From VBDM01 sp041493345 (GTDB lineage Bacteria; Pseudomonadota; Gammaproteobacteria; Burkholderiales; SG8-39): a stretch of DNA of 20,334 nucleotides. The position numbers were made by a program, and so were the translations under genes. Where the stretch lies: NCBI GenBank assembly GCA_041493345.1, contig JBGPYQ010000036.1:1-20334 (forward strand), in the 5' to 3' direction. The notes under the pieces are model-generated. The model was not told the origin of the DNA. It searched no databases and saw only the letters and a list, made by a program, of their open reading frames with translations. Below, piece by piece: positions 1 through 8,659 of this stretch. Each line of letters begins with the position of its first letter. Positions within the stretch are counted from its first letter, which is position 1.

Positions 1-85
1 CCTGGATCGAAGCGCGGAACGCGGGCATCGCGCCCGGGAGCGGCTGGACTTCGATAGCCAGTTCTGCGTGTCGCATGGCGGTCAT
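1..85 (-). CDS. Start of a gene after hyfF, probably HyfG-like large subunit (partial)
   Basis: Seen: one base after the hyfF stop codon an ATG at 85 opens a minus-strand frame that stays open to the window edge (28 codons, beginning MTAMRHAELAIEVQPLPGAM). A second in-frame ATG at 76 is an alternative start. Known: in hyf-type operons the gene after hyfF usually encodes HyfG, the large subunit related to NuoCD and [NiFe] hydrogenase large subunits. Inferred: this is HyfG by position only, because the visible residues carry no diagnostic motif. The metal-binding cysteines that would separate a real hydrogenase from a hydrogenase-related complex lie outside the window. Confidence 0.5.
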   Translation of the reverse strand, partial: MTAMRHAELAIEVQPLPGAMPAFRASIQ

Positions 86-86
86 A

Positions 87-1547
87 TCAGCCGATCAGCG
101 CCGCAGCCTGCCGGTACCAGCCGACGAGGTAGGGCGGAATGTAGAGTCCGAGCATCAATACGATCCCCAGGTGAACGAAAACCGGAATGAGCGCCGGCTT
201 GCCTGGCAGCCGGCGCGCCGCATTTTCGACATGGGTCTCGCCAAATACCATCGGCTGCACCTTGCCGAAGATCGCGGCGAACGCCACGCCGAGCGCCACC
301 AGCAGGAAGGGCGTCGCCCAGGGGTGCTCGTGCATCGCGGTGGTGAGCACCATGAACTCGCTCGTGAACACGCCGAAGGGCGGCATGCCGAGGATGGCGA
401 GGCTGCCGAGCACCAGGCCCCAACCGATCGCGGGGCTCTGCTCGATGAGCCCGCGGATGTCCGCCATGTTCTGCGTGCCGGTCTTCTGAGAGGCGTGGCC
501 GACGGTGAAGAAGATCGCGCTTTTGGTGAGCGAGTGCACCGTCATGTGCAGCAGGCCCGCGAACGCCGCCACCGGTCCGCCCATGCCGAAGGCGAAGGTC
601 ATGATGCCCATGTGCTCGACCGAGGAGTAGGCGAACATGCGCTTGATGTCGCGCTGCCTGGACAGGAAGAACGCCGCCACCACTACCGAGAGCAGGCCGA
701 AACCCATCATCAGCCCGCCGGAGAAATTGCGCCCGAGCGCGCCGTCCACCAACACCTTGCTTCGCACCACGGCGTAGAGCGCGACGTTGAGCAACAGGCC
801 CGAGAGCACCGCAGAGATCGGCGTCGGGCCCTCCGCGTGCGCGTCCGGGAGCCAGTTGTGAAGCGGCACCAGGCCCACCTTGGTGCCGAAGCCCACCAGC
901 AGGAAAACAAATGCGAGCGACAGCACCGTCGGCTCGAGCTGGCCGCGCACCTCGTGCAGGTGCGTCCATAGCAAGGACGTCCCGCCGGGGCCCAGCACTT
1001 TCTCGGCGGCGAAGTAGAGCAGGATGGTGCCGAAGAGGGCCTGCGCGATGCCGACCGAGCAGAGAATGAAGTACTTCCACGCCGCCTCGAGGCTCGCGGG
1101 CGTGCGGTACAGGCTGACCAGCAGCACGGTGGTGAGCGTCGCGCCCTCCATCGCCACCCACAGGATGCCGACGTTGTTGGAGAGCAGGCACAGCAGCATC
1201 ATGAACGTGAACATCTGGTACATGCTGTGGTAAAGGCGCAGCCGCGCCGGGTTGACCCGGCCGTGGTGCTCCTCGATGCGCATGTACGGCCGCGAGAACA
1301 GCGTTGTGGTGAATGCGACGAAGGCCGTCAGCGCCACCAGGAACACGTTGAACGGATCGACGAAGAACTGCTCATCGAGCGCGACCATCGGCCCGTCCGC
1401 GATGACTCTGGCCGTGAGCAGTGCCGCGGCGGCGAGGGTCACGAGGCTCATGAGCGCATTCAGCTCCGGTGCCCAGCGCTTGTGTCCCACGAGCGCGAGC
1501 AGCAGGCCGCCGATGAGCGGGACGCCGAGGACGAGCGCGATTTCCAT
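87..1547 (-). CDS. hyfF: Hydrogenase-4 component F-like proton-translocating subunit (HyfF)
   Basis: A 486-residue, almost wholly hydrophobic protein of the ND4/NuoM-NuoN antiporter-like family, near the usual HyfF length (about 500). It sits in the inner membrane and should form one ion channel of the complex. Visible hallmarks are a buried glutamate in VAMEGATL (about residue 134), the lysine of GFGTKVGLVPLHNWLPDAHA (K223), the HAEGPTPISAVLSG loop, and HSLTKSAIFF further on. These charged residues in membrane helices are the expected proton path. Start is the ATG at 1547. A 64-nt gap separates it from hyfE, the longest gap inside this operon, and the next gene begins one base after its stop. 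Confidence 0.9.
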   Translation of the reverse strand: MEIALVLGVPLIGGLLLALVGHKRWAPELNALMSLVTLAAAALLTARVIADGPMVALDEQFFVDPFNVFLVALTAFVAFTTTLFSRPYMRIEEHHGRVNPARLRLYHSMYQMFTFMMLLCLLSNNVGILWVAMEGATLTTVLLVSLYRTPASLEAAWKYFILCSVGIAQALFGTILLYFAAEKVLGPGGTSLLWTHLHEVRGQLEPTVLSLAFVFLLVGFGTKVGLVPLHNWLPDAHAEGPTPISAVLSGLLLNVALYAVVRSKVLVDGALGRNFSGGLMMGFGLLSVVVAAFFLSRQRDIKRMFAYSSVEHMGIMTFAFGMGGPVAAFAGLLHMTVHSLTKSAIFFTVGHASQKTGTQNMADIRGLIEQSPAIGWGLVLGSLAILGMPPFGVFTSEFMVLTTAMHEHPWATPFLLVALGVAFAAIFGKVQPMVFGETHVENAARRLPGKPALIPVFVHLGIVLMLGLYIPPYLVGWYRQAAALIG

Positions 1548-1611
1548 CAGCCCGACGCTCCATGGAAAAGGCTCTTACAAAGCTTTGGCGTCGAATGGTG
1601 TGGCACGGCGG

Positions 1612-2268
1612 TCAATCCTGTTTCAGCTTTTCCATATGCCGGATGTCGAGGCTGTCGAACTGCTCGCGGATATGGAAAAAGAAGATGCCGAAGATGAAAG
1701 TGCCGACCAGCACGTCGAGCGCGACACCGAGCTCCACCACCAGCGGCATGCCGAAAGTGGCGCTGGTGGCCGCGAAGAACAACCCGTTCTCCATCGCGAG
1801 GAAGCCGATGACCTGCGGCACGGCCTTCCTGCGCACGATCATCATGAGGAAGGAGAGCAGCACGCTCGCCATCGCGATTCCGAGCGTCGAACGGGTGAGC
1901 GTGCTCGCCATCTGCGAGATCGGATTGGCGAGAGAGAAGGCGAAAATCGCCAGCCCGATGCCGATCAGCATCGTGGTCGGAATATTGATCAGGGTCTCGA
2001 TATCCCAGCGCACGTTCAACCGGTCGATCAGCCGGTGCAGCACCCAGGGTATGAGCAACACCTTCAGCAGCACCGTGAGCGCCGCCGAGAAGTAGAGGTG
2101 GGTCTGGCCGGTTGACCAGGCGACGATCGCCGTGGAAACAGCGAGCGCCGCGCCCTGCCAGGCGAACAGGTGAATGAGGGAAAGAATTCGCCGCTGCGAC
2201 AGCATCGCGAATGCGAGCAGCAGCAGGAACGCGGCGAGCAGATTAACGAACTGGCTGGAGAGCGGCAT
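1612..2268 (-). CDS. hyfE: Hydrogenase-4 component E-like membrane subunit (HyfE)
   Basis: A 218-residue membrane protein of the HyfE/HycC-N family, near the length of E. coli HyfE (about 216). The N-terminal part has several hydrophobic helices (around 8-30, 38-60, 62-80). The C-terminal half resembles NuoK: the segment FLAMENGLFFAATSATFGMP carries an in-membrane Glu, and VVELGVALDVLVG a second acidic pair. These are the kind of residues that carry protons in complex I-type pumps. Start is the ATG at 2268, with 7 nt between the hyfC stop and this ATG. In E. coli hyfD lies between hyfC and hyfE; here it is absent. The protein ends in a charged tail (HMEKLKQD). Confidence 0.88.
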   Translation of the reverse strand: MPLSSQFVNLLAAFLLLLAFAMLSQRRILSLIHLFAWQGAALAVSTAIVAWSTGQTHLYFSAALTVLLKVLLIPWVLHRLIDRLNVRWDIETLINIPTTMLIGIGLAIFAFSLANPISQMASTLTRSTLGIAMASVLLSFLMMIVRRKAVPQVIGFLAMENGLFFAATSATFGMPLVVELGVALDVLVGTFIFGIFFFHIREQFDSLDIRHMEKLKQD

Positions 2269-2275
2269 TTGCGCG

Positions 2276-3226
2276 TCAGTCCTGGACCAGGAAGTGGGTG
2301 AGCATTCCCAGCACCGCCAGCAGGAACGCGGTGGACAGGAACTCGGGCGCGAGGAAGAGCCGCAGCTTGGCGAGCACGGCCTCGATCAGCGCCAGCCCGG
2401 CGCCGGCAAGGGCGAGCTTCGTCACGAGCGCCGCGATCGCCAGCGGCAGCGCCGTCCAGTCGCCGGCGGCGGCGATGCCCCAGGGCAGGAACAGGGCGAT
2501 GCCGATGGTCATATAGGCAAACAGCTTGATCGCGACGGCCCACTCGATCAGGGCAAGATGGCGCGCCGAGTACTCGAGGATCATTGCTTCATGCACCATG
2601 GTGAGCTCAAGGTGCGTGGTCGGATTGTCGATGGGGATGCGGGCGTTCTCCGCGAGCAGCACCATGAGGAACGCGACCGCCGCGAACGCAAGGCTCGGGT
2701 AGATGGCGAACTCGCGATGCGCAAGCGTATCCACGATGGTGGTGAGCTGGGTCGAGCCGGAGATGAACGCGGCGGTGAACAGCGTCATCAGCATGGCCGG
2801 CTCGGCGAGAAAGCCGATCAGCATCTCGCGCCGCGCTCCCAGGCCGCCGAACGAGGTGCCGATGTCCAACGCCGCGAGCGCCGAGAACACGCGCGCCAGC
2901 GCGAACACGCCGACCAGCGCGATGATGTCGGCGGCCGGCGCGAACGGCAGGCCGGTCGCGAGCACCGGCACGATGCCCGCGGCGAGCCACATGCAGCCGA
3001 ACAGGATGTAGGGCGTCCAGCGGAACAGCGGCGAGGCGTCGCGCGCGAAAATTGCGTCCTTGTGGAACAGTTTTGCCAGGGTCCAGTAGGGCAGCAGGAT
3101 GCTCGGCGCGGAGCGGTTCTGCAGCCAGGCGCGGCACTGATTGACCCAGCCAAGGAGCAAGGGCGCGGCCAGCACCACGAATACCGACTGCAGGATCTGG
3201 AACGCGATTCCGGGAAAATGAGCCAT
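2276..3226 (-). CDS. hyfC: Hydrogenase-4 component C / formate hydrogenlyase subunit 4-like (HyfC)
   Basis: A 316-residue membrane protein of the NuoH/HycD/HyfC family, about the family's normal length. It is the subunit that contacts the hydrophilic arm and links redox chemistry to the pumping subunits. Diagnostic stretches are NQCRAWLQNRSAPSILLPYW near the N-terminus (the quinone-pocket-like region of NuoH relatives), ARIPIDNPTTHLELTMVHEA (around residues 195-215), and EAMILEYSARHLALIEW. The conserved Glu/His cluster is intact. Start is the ATG at 3226, 10 nt after the hyfB stop, so translation is probably coupled to hyfB. Confidence 0.92.
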   Translation of the reverse strand: MAHFPGIAFQILQSVFVVLAAPLLLGWVNQCRAWLQNRSAPSILLPYWTLAKLFHKDAIFARDASPLFRWTPYILFGCMWLAAGIVPVLATGLPFAPAADIIALVGVFALARVFSALAALDIGTSFGGLGARREMLIGFLAEPAMLMTLFTAAFISGSTQLTTIVDTLAHREFAIYPSLAFAAVAFLMVLLAENARIPIDNPTTHLELTMVHEAMILEYSARHLALIEWAVAIKLFAYMTIGIALFLPWGIAAAGDWTALPLAIAALVTKLALAGAGLALIEAVLAKLRLFLAPEFLSTAFLLAVLGMLTHFLVQD

Positions 3227-3236
3227 GGGTTTGACC

Positions 3237-5273
3237 TCAGCGCACGAACACCAACAACGCGATCAAGGTCAGGAAGCTGTAGAGCAGGTAGATGTTGATC
3301 TTTCCTTGCTGCAAGAGCGCGATTTTCGAAGAGACGAACTCGGCCGCCCGCGCCACCGGCAGGTACAGCCAGTACCAGTGACGGTCCTCGATCTTGAGCG
3401 AGAAACTCGGGGCCGGGTCGTCCGCCTCGGGCATATGCCGCTGCATGAGGTAGACCGGGCCGAACACGTGGCGGATCGGCTGGCCGAAGGCATCGGCGGT
3501 GTCCTGCATGCGCGATGTCTGCTCAGGAAAGCCGCAATCCCACGGATCGGCGAAGCGCACGCGGCCGTGGTAGAAGCGGCGCACGAGAAGAAACGCGAGC
3601 AGCGTCACCGAGACGATCACGGCGAGAAAGATGACCGGCGAATAGCTCGCCTGTGCCGGCGCCGTGGGTACCAGCCACAGCCACCCCGATCCCGCCAGCG
3701 CGTCGGCAGAGAGGCTCTGCCCCATAAGCGAGGCGCAAACGCGATTGAGCATGAGCAGAAAGGAGCTCGGAAACAGGCCGAGCACGAAGCAGCCGGCGGC
3801 CAGCCAGGCCATGCCGTAGCGCTCCAGTCCGCCCGCGTCGCCGCCGTGGCCGGCAGGCGATGTTGATGGGTGCGGCTCGCGCGGCCGGCCGAGGAATGCG
3901 ATCCCGTAGACCTTGACGAAGCACATCGCGGTGAGCGCCCCGGCGAGCGCGAGCGTCGCCGCGAACAGCGGCAAGAGGCTTCGCACCACGCCGTTCTGCA
4001 GGATCGGGGCCTGAAGTGCGGTTTGGAACGTGAGCCACTCCGACACGAAGCCGTTCAGGGGCGGCAGCGCCGAGATGGCGAGGGCGCCGATGAGGAAGTA
4101 GAACGCAGTCTTCGGCATCCCGCGGATCAGGCCGCCCATTTCGTTGAGGTTGCGCAGCCCTGTCGCGCGCAGGATCGAGCCGGCGCCGAGGAACAGCAGC
4201 CCCTTGAACACGGCGTGATTGAGTGTGTGATAAAGGGCTGCGATCAGGCCGAGGACGCCGGCCGCGGGGTGCCCGAATCCGATGAACACCATGGACATGC
4301 CGAGGCCGAGCAGGATGATGCCGATGTTCTCCACGGAATGGTAGGCGAGCAGCCGCTTGAGGTCGTGTTGCATCAGCGCGTACAGCACGCCGAAGAGCGT
4401 CGTCCCCGCGCCGACCGCGAGCACGAGCATTCCCCATTCCCAGCGGACGTGGCCGATGAGATCGTAGATCACCCGCACCATGCCGTAGATGGCGGTCTTG
4501 ATCATGACTCCGCTCATCAGCGCCGAGACGGGCGAAGGCGCCGCCGGATGCGCTTCCGGCAGCCACGCGTGCAGCGGGATCATCCCGGCCTTGGCGCCGA
4601 AGCCGAAGAACGCCAGCAGGAACGCCACGCTCGCCCACAGGGGCGTCAGCTCGGCGGCACGCAGCGCGTCGAAAGTGTAATCGCCGCGGCCGCCGTGCAT
4701 GACGCCGAAGCAGAGCAGGATGGCGATGGCGCCGAGATGGGCGATCAGCAGGTACAGAAAGCCCGCGCTGCGGACCGCCGGCAGCTTGTGGTCGGTGATG
4801 ACGAGAAAGTACGACGACAGCGCCATGGTCTCCCACGCCACCATGAAGAGATACGCGTCATCGGCGAGGATGACGAACGCCATGCTGGCGAGAAACACGT
4901 GGTACTGGAGGCCGATGAGCACGAGGCGTCCCGCGGTCTCCTCGCGGAAATAGCCCGCGGCATACACGGAGATGCCCGCCGACACCGAACCGAGCAGCAT
5001 CAGGAAGAATCCGGCGAGCGGATCGACGCGCAGGTGAAAAGGAAGATCGGGTAGCCCGAGCGGCAGCGTCAGGCCCTGCGCCGGCAGCCAGACTGCCTGC
5101 AGGCCGAAGGCCGCGAGCGCAAGGCCGGCGAGGGCGCCGAGCGGAAAAGCGAGCCGCCTCGCGAAGAACGCGCTGCCTGCGGGAATCAGGCTCAGCGCCG
5201 CGATGATCAGCCAGAAAACGGCGGCGAGGAGGGAGCCCCCCAGGGGCGAAGCCGCGGCTTCCACGGCGCTCAC
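3237..5273 (-). CDS. hyfB: Hydrogenase-4 component B-like antiporter subunit (HyfB)
   Basis: A 678-residue polytopic membrane protein of the NuoL/HyfB/MrpA group, close to E. coli HyfB (672). Expected pump residues are present: Glu148 in VAWETMALSS, Lys228 in GFGAKAGMIPLHAWLPEAHP, Lys259 in GVMIKTAIYG, the histidine of HSVENIGIILLG, and Lys in LNHAVFKGLLFLG. The C-terminal region continues past the antiporter core with soluble loops and a final hydrophobic helix (INIYLLYSFLTLIALLVFVR). The start is a GTG inside the last metG codons (GTGA overlap); no earlier in-frame start is better placed. First gene of the hyf operon. Confidence 0.92.
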   Translation of the reverse strand: MSAVEAAASPLGGSLLAAVFWLIIAALSLIPAGSAFFARRLAFPLGALAGLALAAFGLQAVWLPAQGLTLPLGLPDLPFHLRVDPLAGFFLMLLGSVSAGISVYAAGYFREETAGRLVLIGLQYHVFLASMAFVILADDAYLFMVAWETMALSSYFLVITDHKLPAVRSAGFLYLLIAHLGAIAILLCFGVMHGGRGDYTFDALRAAELTPLWASVAFLLAFFGFGAKAGMIPLHAWLPEAHPAAPSPVSALMSGVMIKTAIYGMVRVIYDLIGHVRWEWGMLVLAVGAGTTLFGVLYALMQHDLKRLLAYHSVENIGIILLGLGMSMVFIGFGHPAAGVLGLIAALYHTLNHAVFKGLLFLGAGSILRATGLRNLNEMGGLIRGMPKTAFYFLIGALAISALPPLNGFVSEWLTFQTALQAPILQNGVVRSLLPLFAATLALAGALTAMCFVKVYGIAFLGRPREPHPSTSPAGHGGDAGGLERYGMAWLAAGCFVLGLFPSSFLLMLNRVCASLMGQSLSADALAGSGWLWLVPTAPAQASYSPVIFLAVIVSVTLLAFLLVRRFYHGRVRFADPWDCGFPEQTSRMQDTADAFGQPIRHVFGPVYLMQRHMPEADDPAPSFSLKIEDRHWYWLYLPVARAAEFVSSKIALLQQGKINIYLLYSFLTLIALLVFVR

Positions 5274-7339
5274 TTCACCTTCATCCCCGGCTGCGCGCCG
5301 TTGTCGGGCGAGAGCAGGAACAGGCCCGGACCCTCGCCGCTCGCGGCGAGGACCATCCCTTCCGAGACGCCGAACTTCATTTTGCGCGGCGCGAGGTTCG
5401 CCACCATCACCGTGAGCCGGCCCTCGAGCTTCGCCGGATCGTAGGCCGACTTGATGCCGGCGAACACAGTTCGTGTGCCGTCGCCGACGTCGAGCGTGAG
5501 CTTCAGGAGCTTGTCCGCGCCCTCCACGTGCTCGGCTTTGACGATTTTCGCGATGCGCAGGTCGATCTTGGCGAAGTCGTCGATGGAGATGACACCATCT
5601 CCTGCGTTCGTGAGAGAGGGCTGGGATGAAGGTGTTGTTGTCATCGTTGCTTCCTTGCTGATCTCGAACAGTGCGTCGAGCTGCTTTTCTTCGACGCGGG
5701 TCATGAGGTGTTGGTACCGATTGATTTTATGTCCTGCAGTCAAAGGCCTAACCGCAGAATCCCAGAGGTCGAGTTTGCATCCAAGAAATGCTTCCGCGTT
5801 TCTTACAAGTTCGGGTAGGACTGGTCGCAAAAGACTGCAGAGAAACCGGAAATAATCGAGACACTCCGAGCAGATTTCATGCAAGCGCTGCTCCTTGTCG
5901 GGGCGCTTGGCCAGTTCCCACGGCTGTATCGAGTCGAAATACCGGTTGACCTTGTCGGCTACCGTCATGATGTCGCGCAATGCCTTGCCGAATTCTCGAC
6001 TCTCGTAATGCTCGCCGACGGAGCGCAAAATTTCCTCGCGAGATGGCATATCGCCTAGCCATTGAGTGGGCTTTATTTCTGAAAGCTTCCCGTCAAAGCG
6101 ATCGAGCACGAACTTGGACGAACGCGCAGCGATATTTACGAATTTTCCTATGAGATCGCTGTTCACCCGTGCCAAGAAATCGTCGGGATCGAAATCCAAA
6201 TCCTCGACGTTACCGTTGAGCTTGGCCGCGATGTAGTAGCGCAGCCATTCCGGATTCATGCCGATCTCGAGGTAGCGCAGCGGCGATATGCCCGTGCCGC
6301 GCGATTTCGACATCTTGTCGCCCGAGACGGTGATGAAACCGTGCACGTAGATGTTGTCCGGCGTCTTGTAGCCGGAGTACTCGAGCATCGCCGGCCAGAA
6401 CAGGGTGTGGAAGTAAATGATGTCCTTGCCGATGAAATGGATCATCTCGGTGTCGGGTGCGGCGAGGAATTCCTCGAAGCCGCGCGTTTCGCCGTTCTTT
6501 CGCGCTTTGCCGGTGTCGAAATAGTTTTTGAGGCTCGCGAAATAGCCGATCGGGGCATCGAGCCAGACGTAGAAGTATTTCTCTTCCTTGATGTCGGGAA
6601 TGCGGATGCCGAAATAGGGCGGGTCGCGCGAGATGTCCCAGTCGTTGAGCGCCTTCTCGCCTTTGCCTTCGAGCCACTCTCGGGCCTTATTCGCAACCTG
6701 TGGCTGAAGATGACCAGGCTCGTCGATCCATTGCTTAAGGAACTCCACGCATTCGGAATCGGATAGCTTGAAGAAATAGTGCTCCGAGGACTTCAGCACC
6801 GGCTTCGCACCCGAGAGCGTCGAGTAAGGGTTCTTCAGTTGAGTAGGCGAGTACACCGAGCTGCAGTTCTCGCAGGCGTCGCCGTACTGGTCCTTTGCGC
6901 CGCAGCTCGGACACTCGCCCTTGATGTAGCGGTCGGCGAGGAACATGCTCTTAACCGGGTCGAAAAACTGCTCGATCGTTTTCTTGTAGACGAATCCGGC
7001 CTTGTCGAGCTTGCGGTAGACGTCCTGCGAGAGCTCGGTGTTTTCCCTGGAATGCGTCGAATGCCAGTTGTCGAACTCGATATGAAAGCCGTCGAGATAT
7101 TGCTTGCGCCCCTTGGCTACTTCGGCGATGAAATCCTCGGGCGACTTCCCCGCTTTTTCCGCCGCGAGCATGATTGGCGCGCCGTGCGCGTCGTCGGCGC
7201 CGATGAAGTGGACTTCGTGACCCTGCATGCGCTGGAACCGCACCCAGATGTCGGCCTGGATGTACTCCATGATGTGGCCGATATGGAACGGGCCGTTCGC
7301 GTAGGGCAGCGCGGTCGTGACGAACAGCCGGCGGAACAT
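5270..7339 (-). CDS. metG: Methionyl-tRNA synthetase with C-terminal tRNA-binding domain
   Basis: Charges tRNA-Met in the cytoplasm. Class I signatures are complete: HIGH at residues 19-22 (GPFHIGH) and KMSKS at 342-346 (GDKMSKSRGT). The zinc knuckle has four cysteines (C143, C146, C156, C159), as in the MetG1 type. The last 106 residues (from ISIDDFAKIDLRIAKIVKAE) form the Trbp111-like OB-fold tRNA-binding and dimerisation domain. I chose the ATG at 7339 (689 aa), since MFRRLFVTTALPYANG aligns with other MetG N-termini; a TTG at 7351 would add four residues. The stop overlaps the hyfB start. A patch around 5701-5880 is about 47% GC, against roughly 65-70% nearby. Confidence 0.97.
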   Translation of the reverse strand: MFRRLFVTTALPYANGPFHIGHIMEYIQADIWVRFQRMQGHEVHFIGADDAHGAPIMLAAEKAGKSPEDFIAEVAKGRKQYLDGFHIEFDNWHSTHSRENTELSQDVYRKLDKAGFVYKKTIEQFFDPVKSMFLADRYIKGECPSCGAKDQYGDACENCSSVYSPTQLKNPYSTLSGAKPVLKSSEHYFFKLSDSECVEFLKQWIDEPGHLQPQVANKAREWLEGKGEKALNDWDISRDPPYFGIRIPDIKEEKYFYVWLDAPIGYFASLKNYFDTGKARKNGETRGFEEFLAAPDTEMIHFIGKDIIYFHTLFWPAMLEYSGYKTPDNIYVHGFITVSGDKMSKSRGTGISPLRYLEIGMNPEWLRYYIAAKLNGNVEDLDFDPDDFLARVNSDLIGKFVNIAARSSKFVLDRFDGKLSEIKPTQWLGDMPSREEILRSVGEHYESREFGKALRDIMTVADKVNRYFDSIQPWELAKRPDKEQRLHEICSECLDYFRFLCSLLRPVLPELVRNAEAFLGCKLDLWDSAVRPLTAGHKINRYQHLMTRVEEKQLDALFEISKEATMTTTPSSQPSLTNAGDGVISIDDFAKIDLRIAKIVKAEHVEGADKLLKLTLDVGDGTRTVFAGIKSAYDPAKLEGRLTVMVANLAPRKMKFGVSEGMVLAASGEGPGLFLLSPDNGAQPGMKVK

Positions 7340-7402
7340 GCGGACTTTCAAAAAGCCGTCATTTTACTGCCTCGCGCCTGTCTCCGGCGCGCCGTCTGCC
7401 GT

Positions 7403-8650
7403 TCAGGCGAGCGCGATGGTCGTCGCAATGACCAGCGCCACGAATACCGTGGTTGCGAGGATCGCGTTTTCTTTCCGACCCCAGGGGTGCTCCGTTCGCC
7501 GTCCGCTCATCTCGCGCAGAGCGGCCGTTGCCGTCATGGAGGTCGCAGTCGCCGCATCTTCCGCCTCGGGTTCGCTCGTACCGAACTGCCGCAACAGGCG
7601 GGCGGTCGCCTCGTGAGAATCGAAGGCCCGCGAGATCCCGCGCGTCGGAGAAGGGCCCGCCGGGCTCACTGTGTCCGGTTCCGGGTTGGGCGGTGCGGCG
7701 GGCTGCTCGGGCGGCGGCGCGGGCGCGGGGATCGGAGGAACGAGGGGCGCGGGCACGGCGACCGGACGGGAAAGCGAAAAGGTGTCGCTGAGGTCGATGA
7801 CCAATGGCGCAGCGCCCGCTTCGAGCTGACGCGCGCAATCCCGCAGGTCGCTGGCAAGCTCGGTGGCGCTCTGGTAGCGCGCCTCGGGAGACTTGGCGAG
7901 CACCTTGGCTATGATGTAATCGAGCATCACCGGGACCTGCGGATTGATCGAACTCGGCGGGGCCGGGTCGTGGTTGGTGATCTGGTACATCAGCGAGCTC
8001 AGCCCTTCTCCGGAGAAGGGCGCCATGCCGGTCAGGCATTGGTAAAGGATCACCCCCAGCGAAAAGATGTCGGAGCGAAAGTCGGCACGCTTGCCGACGA
8101 CCTGTTCGGGAGACAGGTACTTGGGCGATCCCATGATGACGCCGGTCTGGGTTCGGGCCTCGTGCGTGCGCATCCGCGCGATTCCGAAATCGGCAATCTT
8201 CGCGCGCCCCTTTGGCGTGATGATGATGTTGGCAGGCTTGATGTCGCGGTGGACGACGTGGTGCTCGTGCGCATAGGCGAGGCCTTCGGCGATCTGCGCG
8301 GCGATGTCGACCGCCTGCGCCGGGGGGAGCGGTATTTCCTGCGACAGCAGGCTGCGCAGCTCGCTGCCCTCGATGTGCTCCATCGCCATGTAGATGAAGC
8401 TCTCGCTCTTGCCGATGTCGTAGATGATGACGATGTTCGGGTGATTGAGGCCTCCCGCAGCCCTGGCCTCCTGGTAGAAGCGCGTCTCGAACTCCGCCAG
8501 CCCCTCCTGCTCGACTTCCCGTATGTTGATGGTCTTGATGGCCACTACGCGGTTGAGCATCGGATCATTGGCCCGATACACGACGCCCATCGCTCCCTTG
8601 CCCAATTCGGCGACGATTTCGTAGCGGCCCAGCATCCACGGCGTGGTCAT
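7403..8650 (-). CDS. Tail-anchored Hanks-type Ser/Thr protein kinase
   Basis: 415 residues. The kinase domain spans about 9-275 with all catalytic elements: glycine loop GKGAMGVVY (17-25), Lys39 in VAIK, αC Glu61, HRDIKPAN with catalytic Asp136, DFG with Asp154, and an activation segment ending GSPKYLSPEQ. It should therefore be an active bacterial Ser/Thr kinase. A linker rich in Pro and Ala (about 290-340) follows, then a single hydrophobic helix at the very C-terminus (AILATTVFVALVIATTIALA), so the kinase faces the cytoplasm and has no periplasmic sensor of its own. ATG start at 8650. The upstream lipoprotein gene ends 9 nt before it. Substrate unknown; the neighbouring cyclase and lipoprotein are natural candidates. 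Confidence 0.93.
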   Translation of the reverse strand: MTTPWMLGRYEIVAELGKGAMGVVYRANDPMLNRVVAIKTINIREVEQEGLAEFETRFYQEARAAGGLNHPNIVIIYDIGKSESFIYMAMEHIEGSELRSLLSQEIPLPPAQAVDIAAQIAEGLAYAHEHHVVHRDIKPANIIITPKGRAKIADFGIARMRTHEARTQTGVIMGSPKYLSPEQVVGKRADFRSDIFSLGVILYQCLTGMAPFSGEGLSSLMYQITNHDPAPPSSINPQVPVMLDYIIAKVLAKSPEARYQSATELASDLRDCARQLEAGAAPLVIDLSDTFSLSRPVAVPAPLVPPIPAPAPPPEQPAAPPNPEPDTVSPAGPSPTRGISRAFDSHEATARLLRQFGTSEPEAEDAATATSMTATAALREMSGRRTEHPWGRKENAILATTVFVALVIATTIALA

Positions 8651-8659
8651 GACTGCAGG

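Noticed and set aside
3870..5054. A 394-codon plus-strand open frame antisense to hyfB, and similar long frames opposite hyfC, hyfF and the decarboxylase.
   Set aside because: They mirror strongly supported genes and have low-complexity Arg/His/Glu/Gln composition without domains or ribosome binding sites.
7340..7402. CGCGCC/GGCGCG hairpin between the kinase stop and metG, considered as a terminator.
   Set aside because: No U-run follows the stem, so it does not fit an intrinsic terminator; transcription into metG remains possible.
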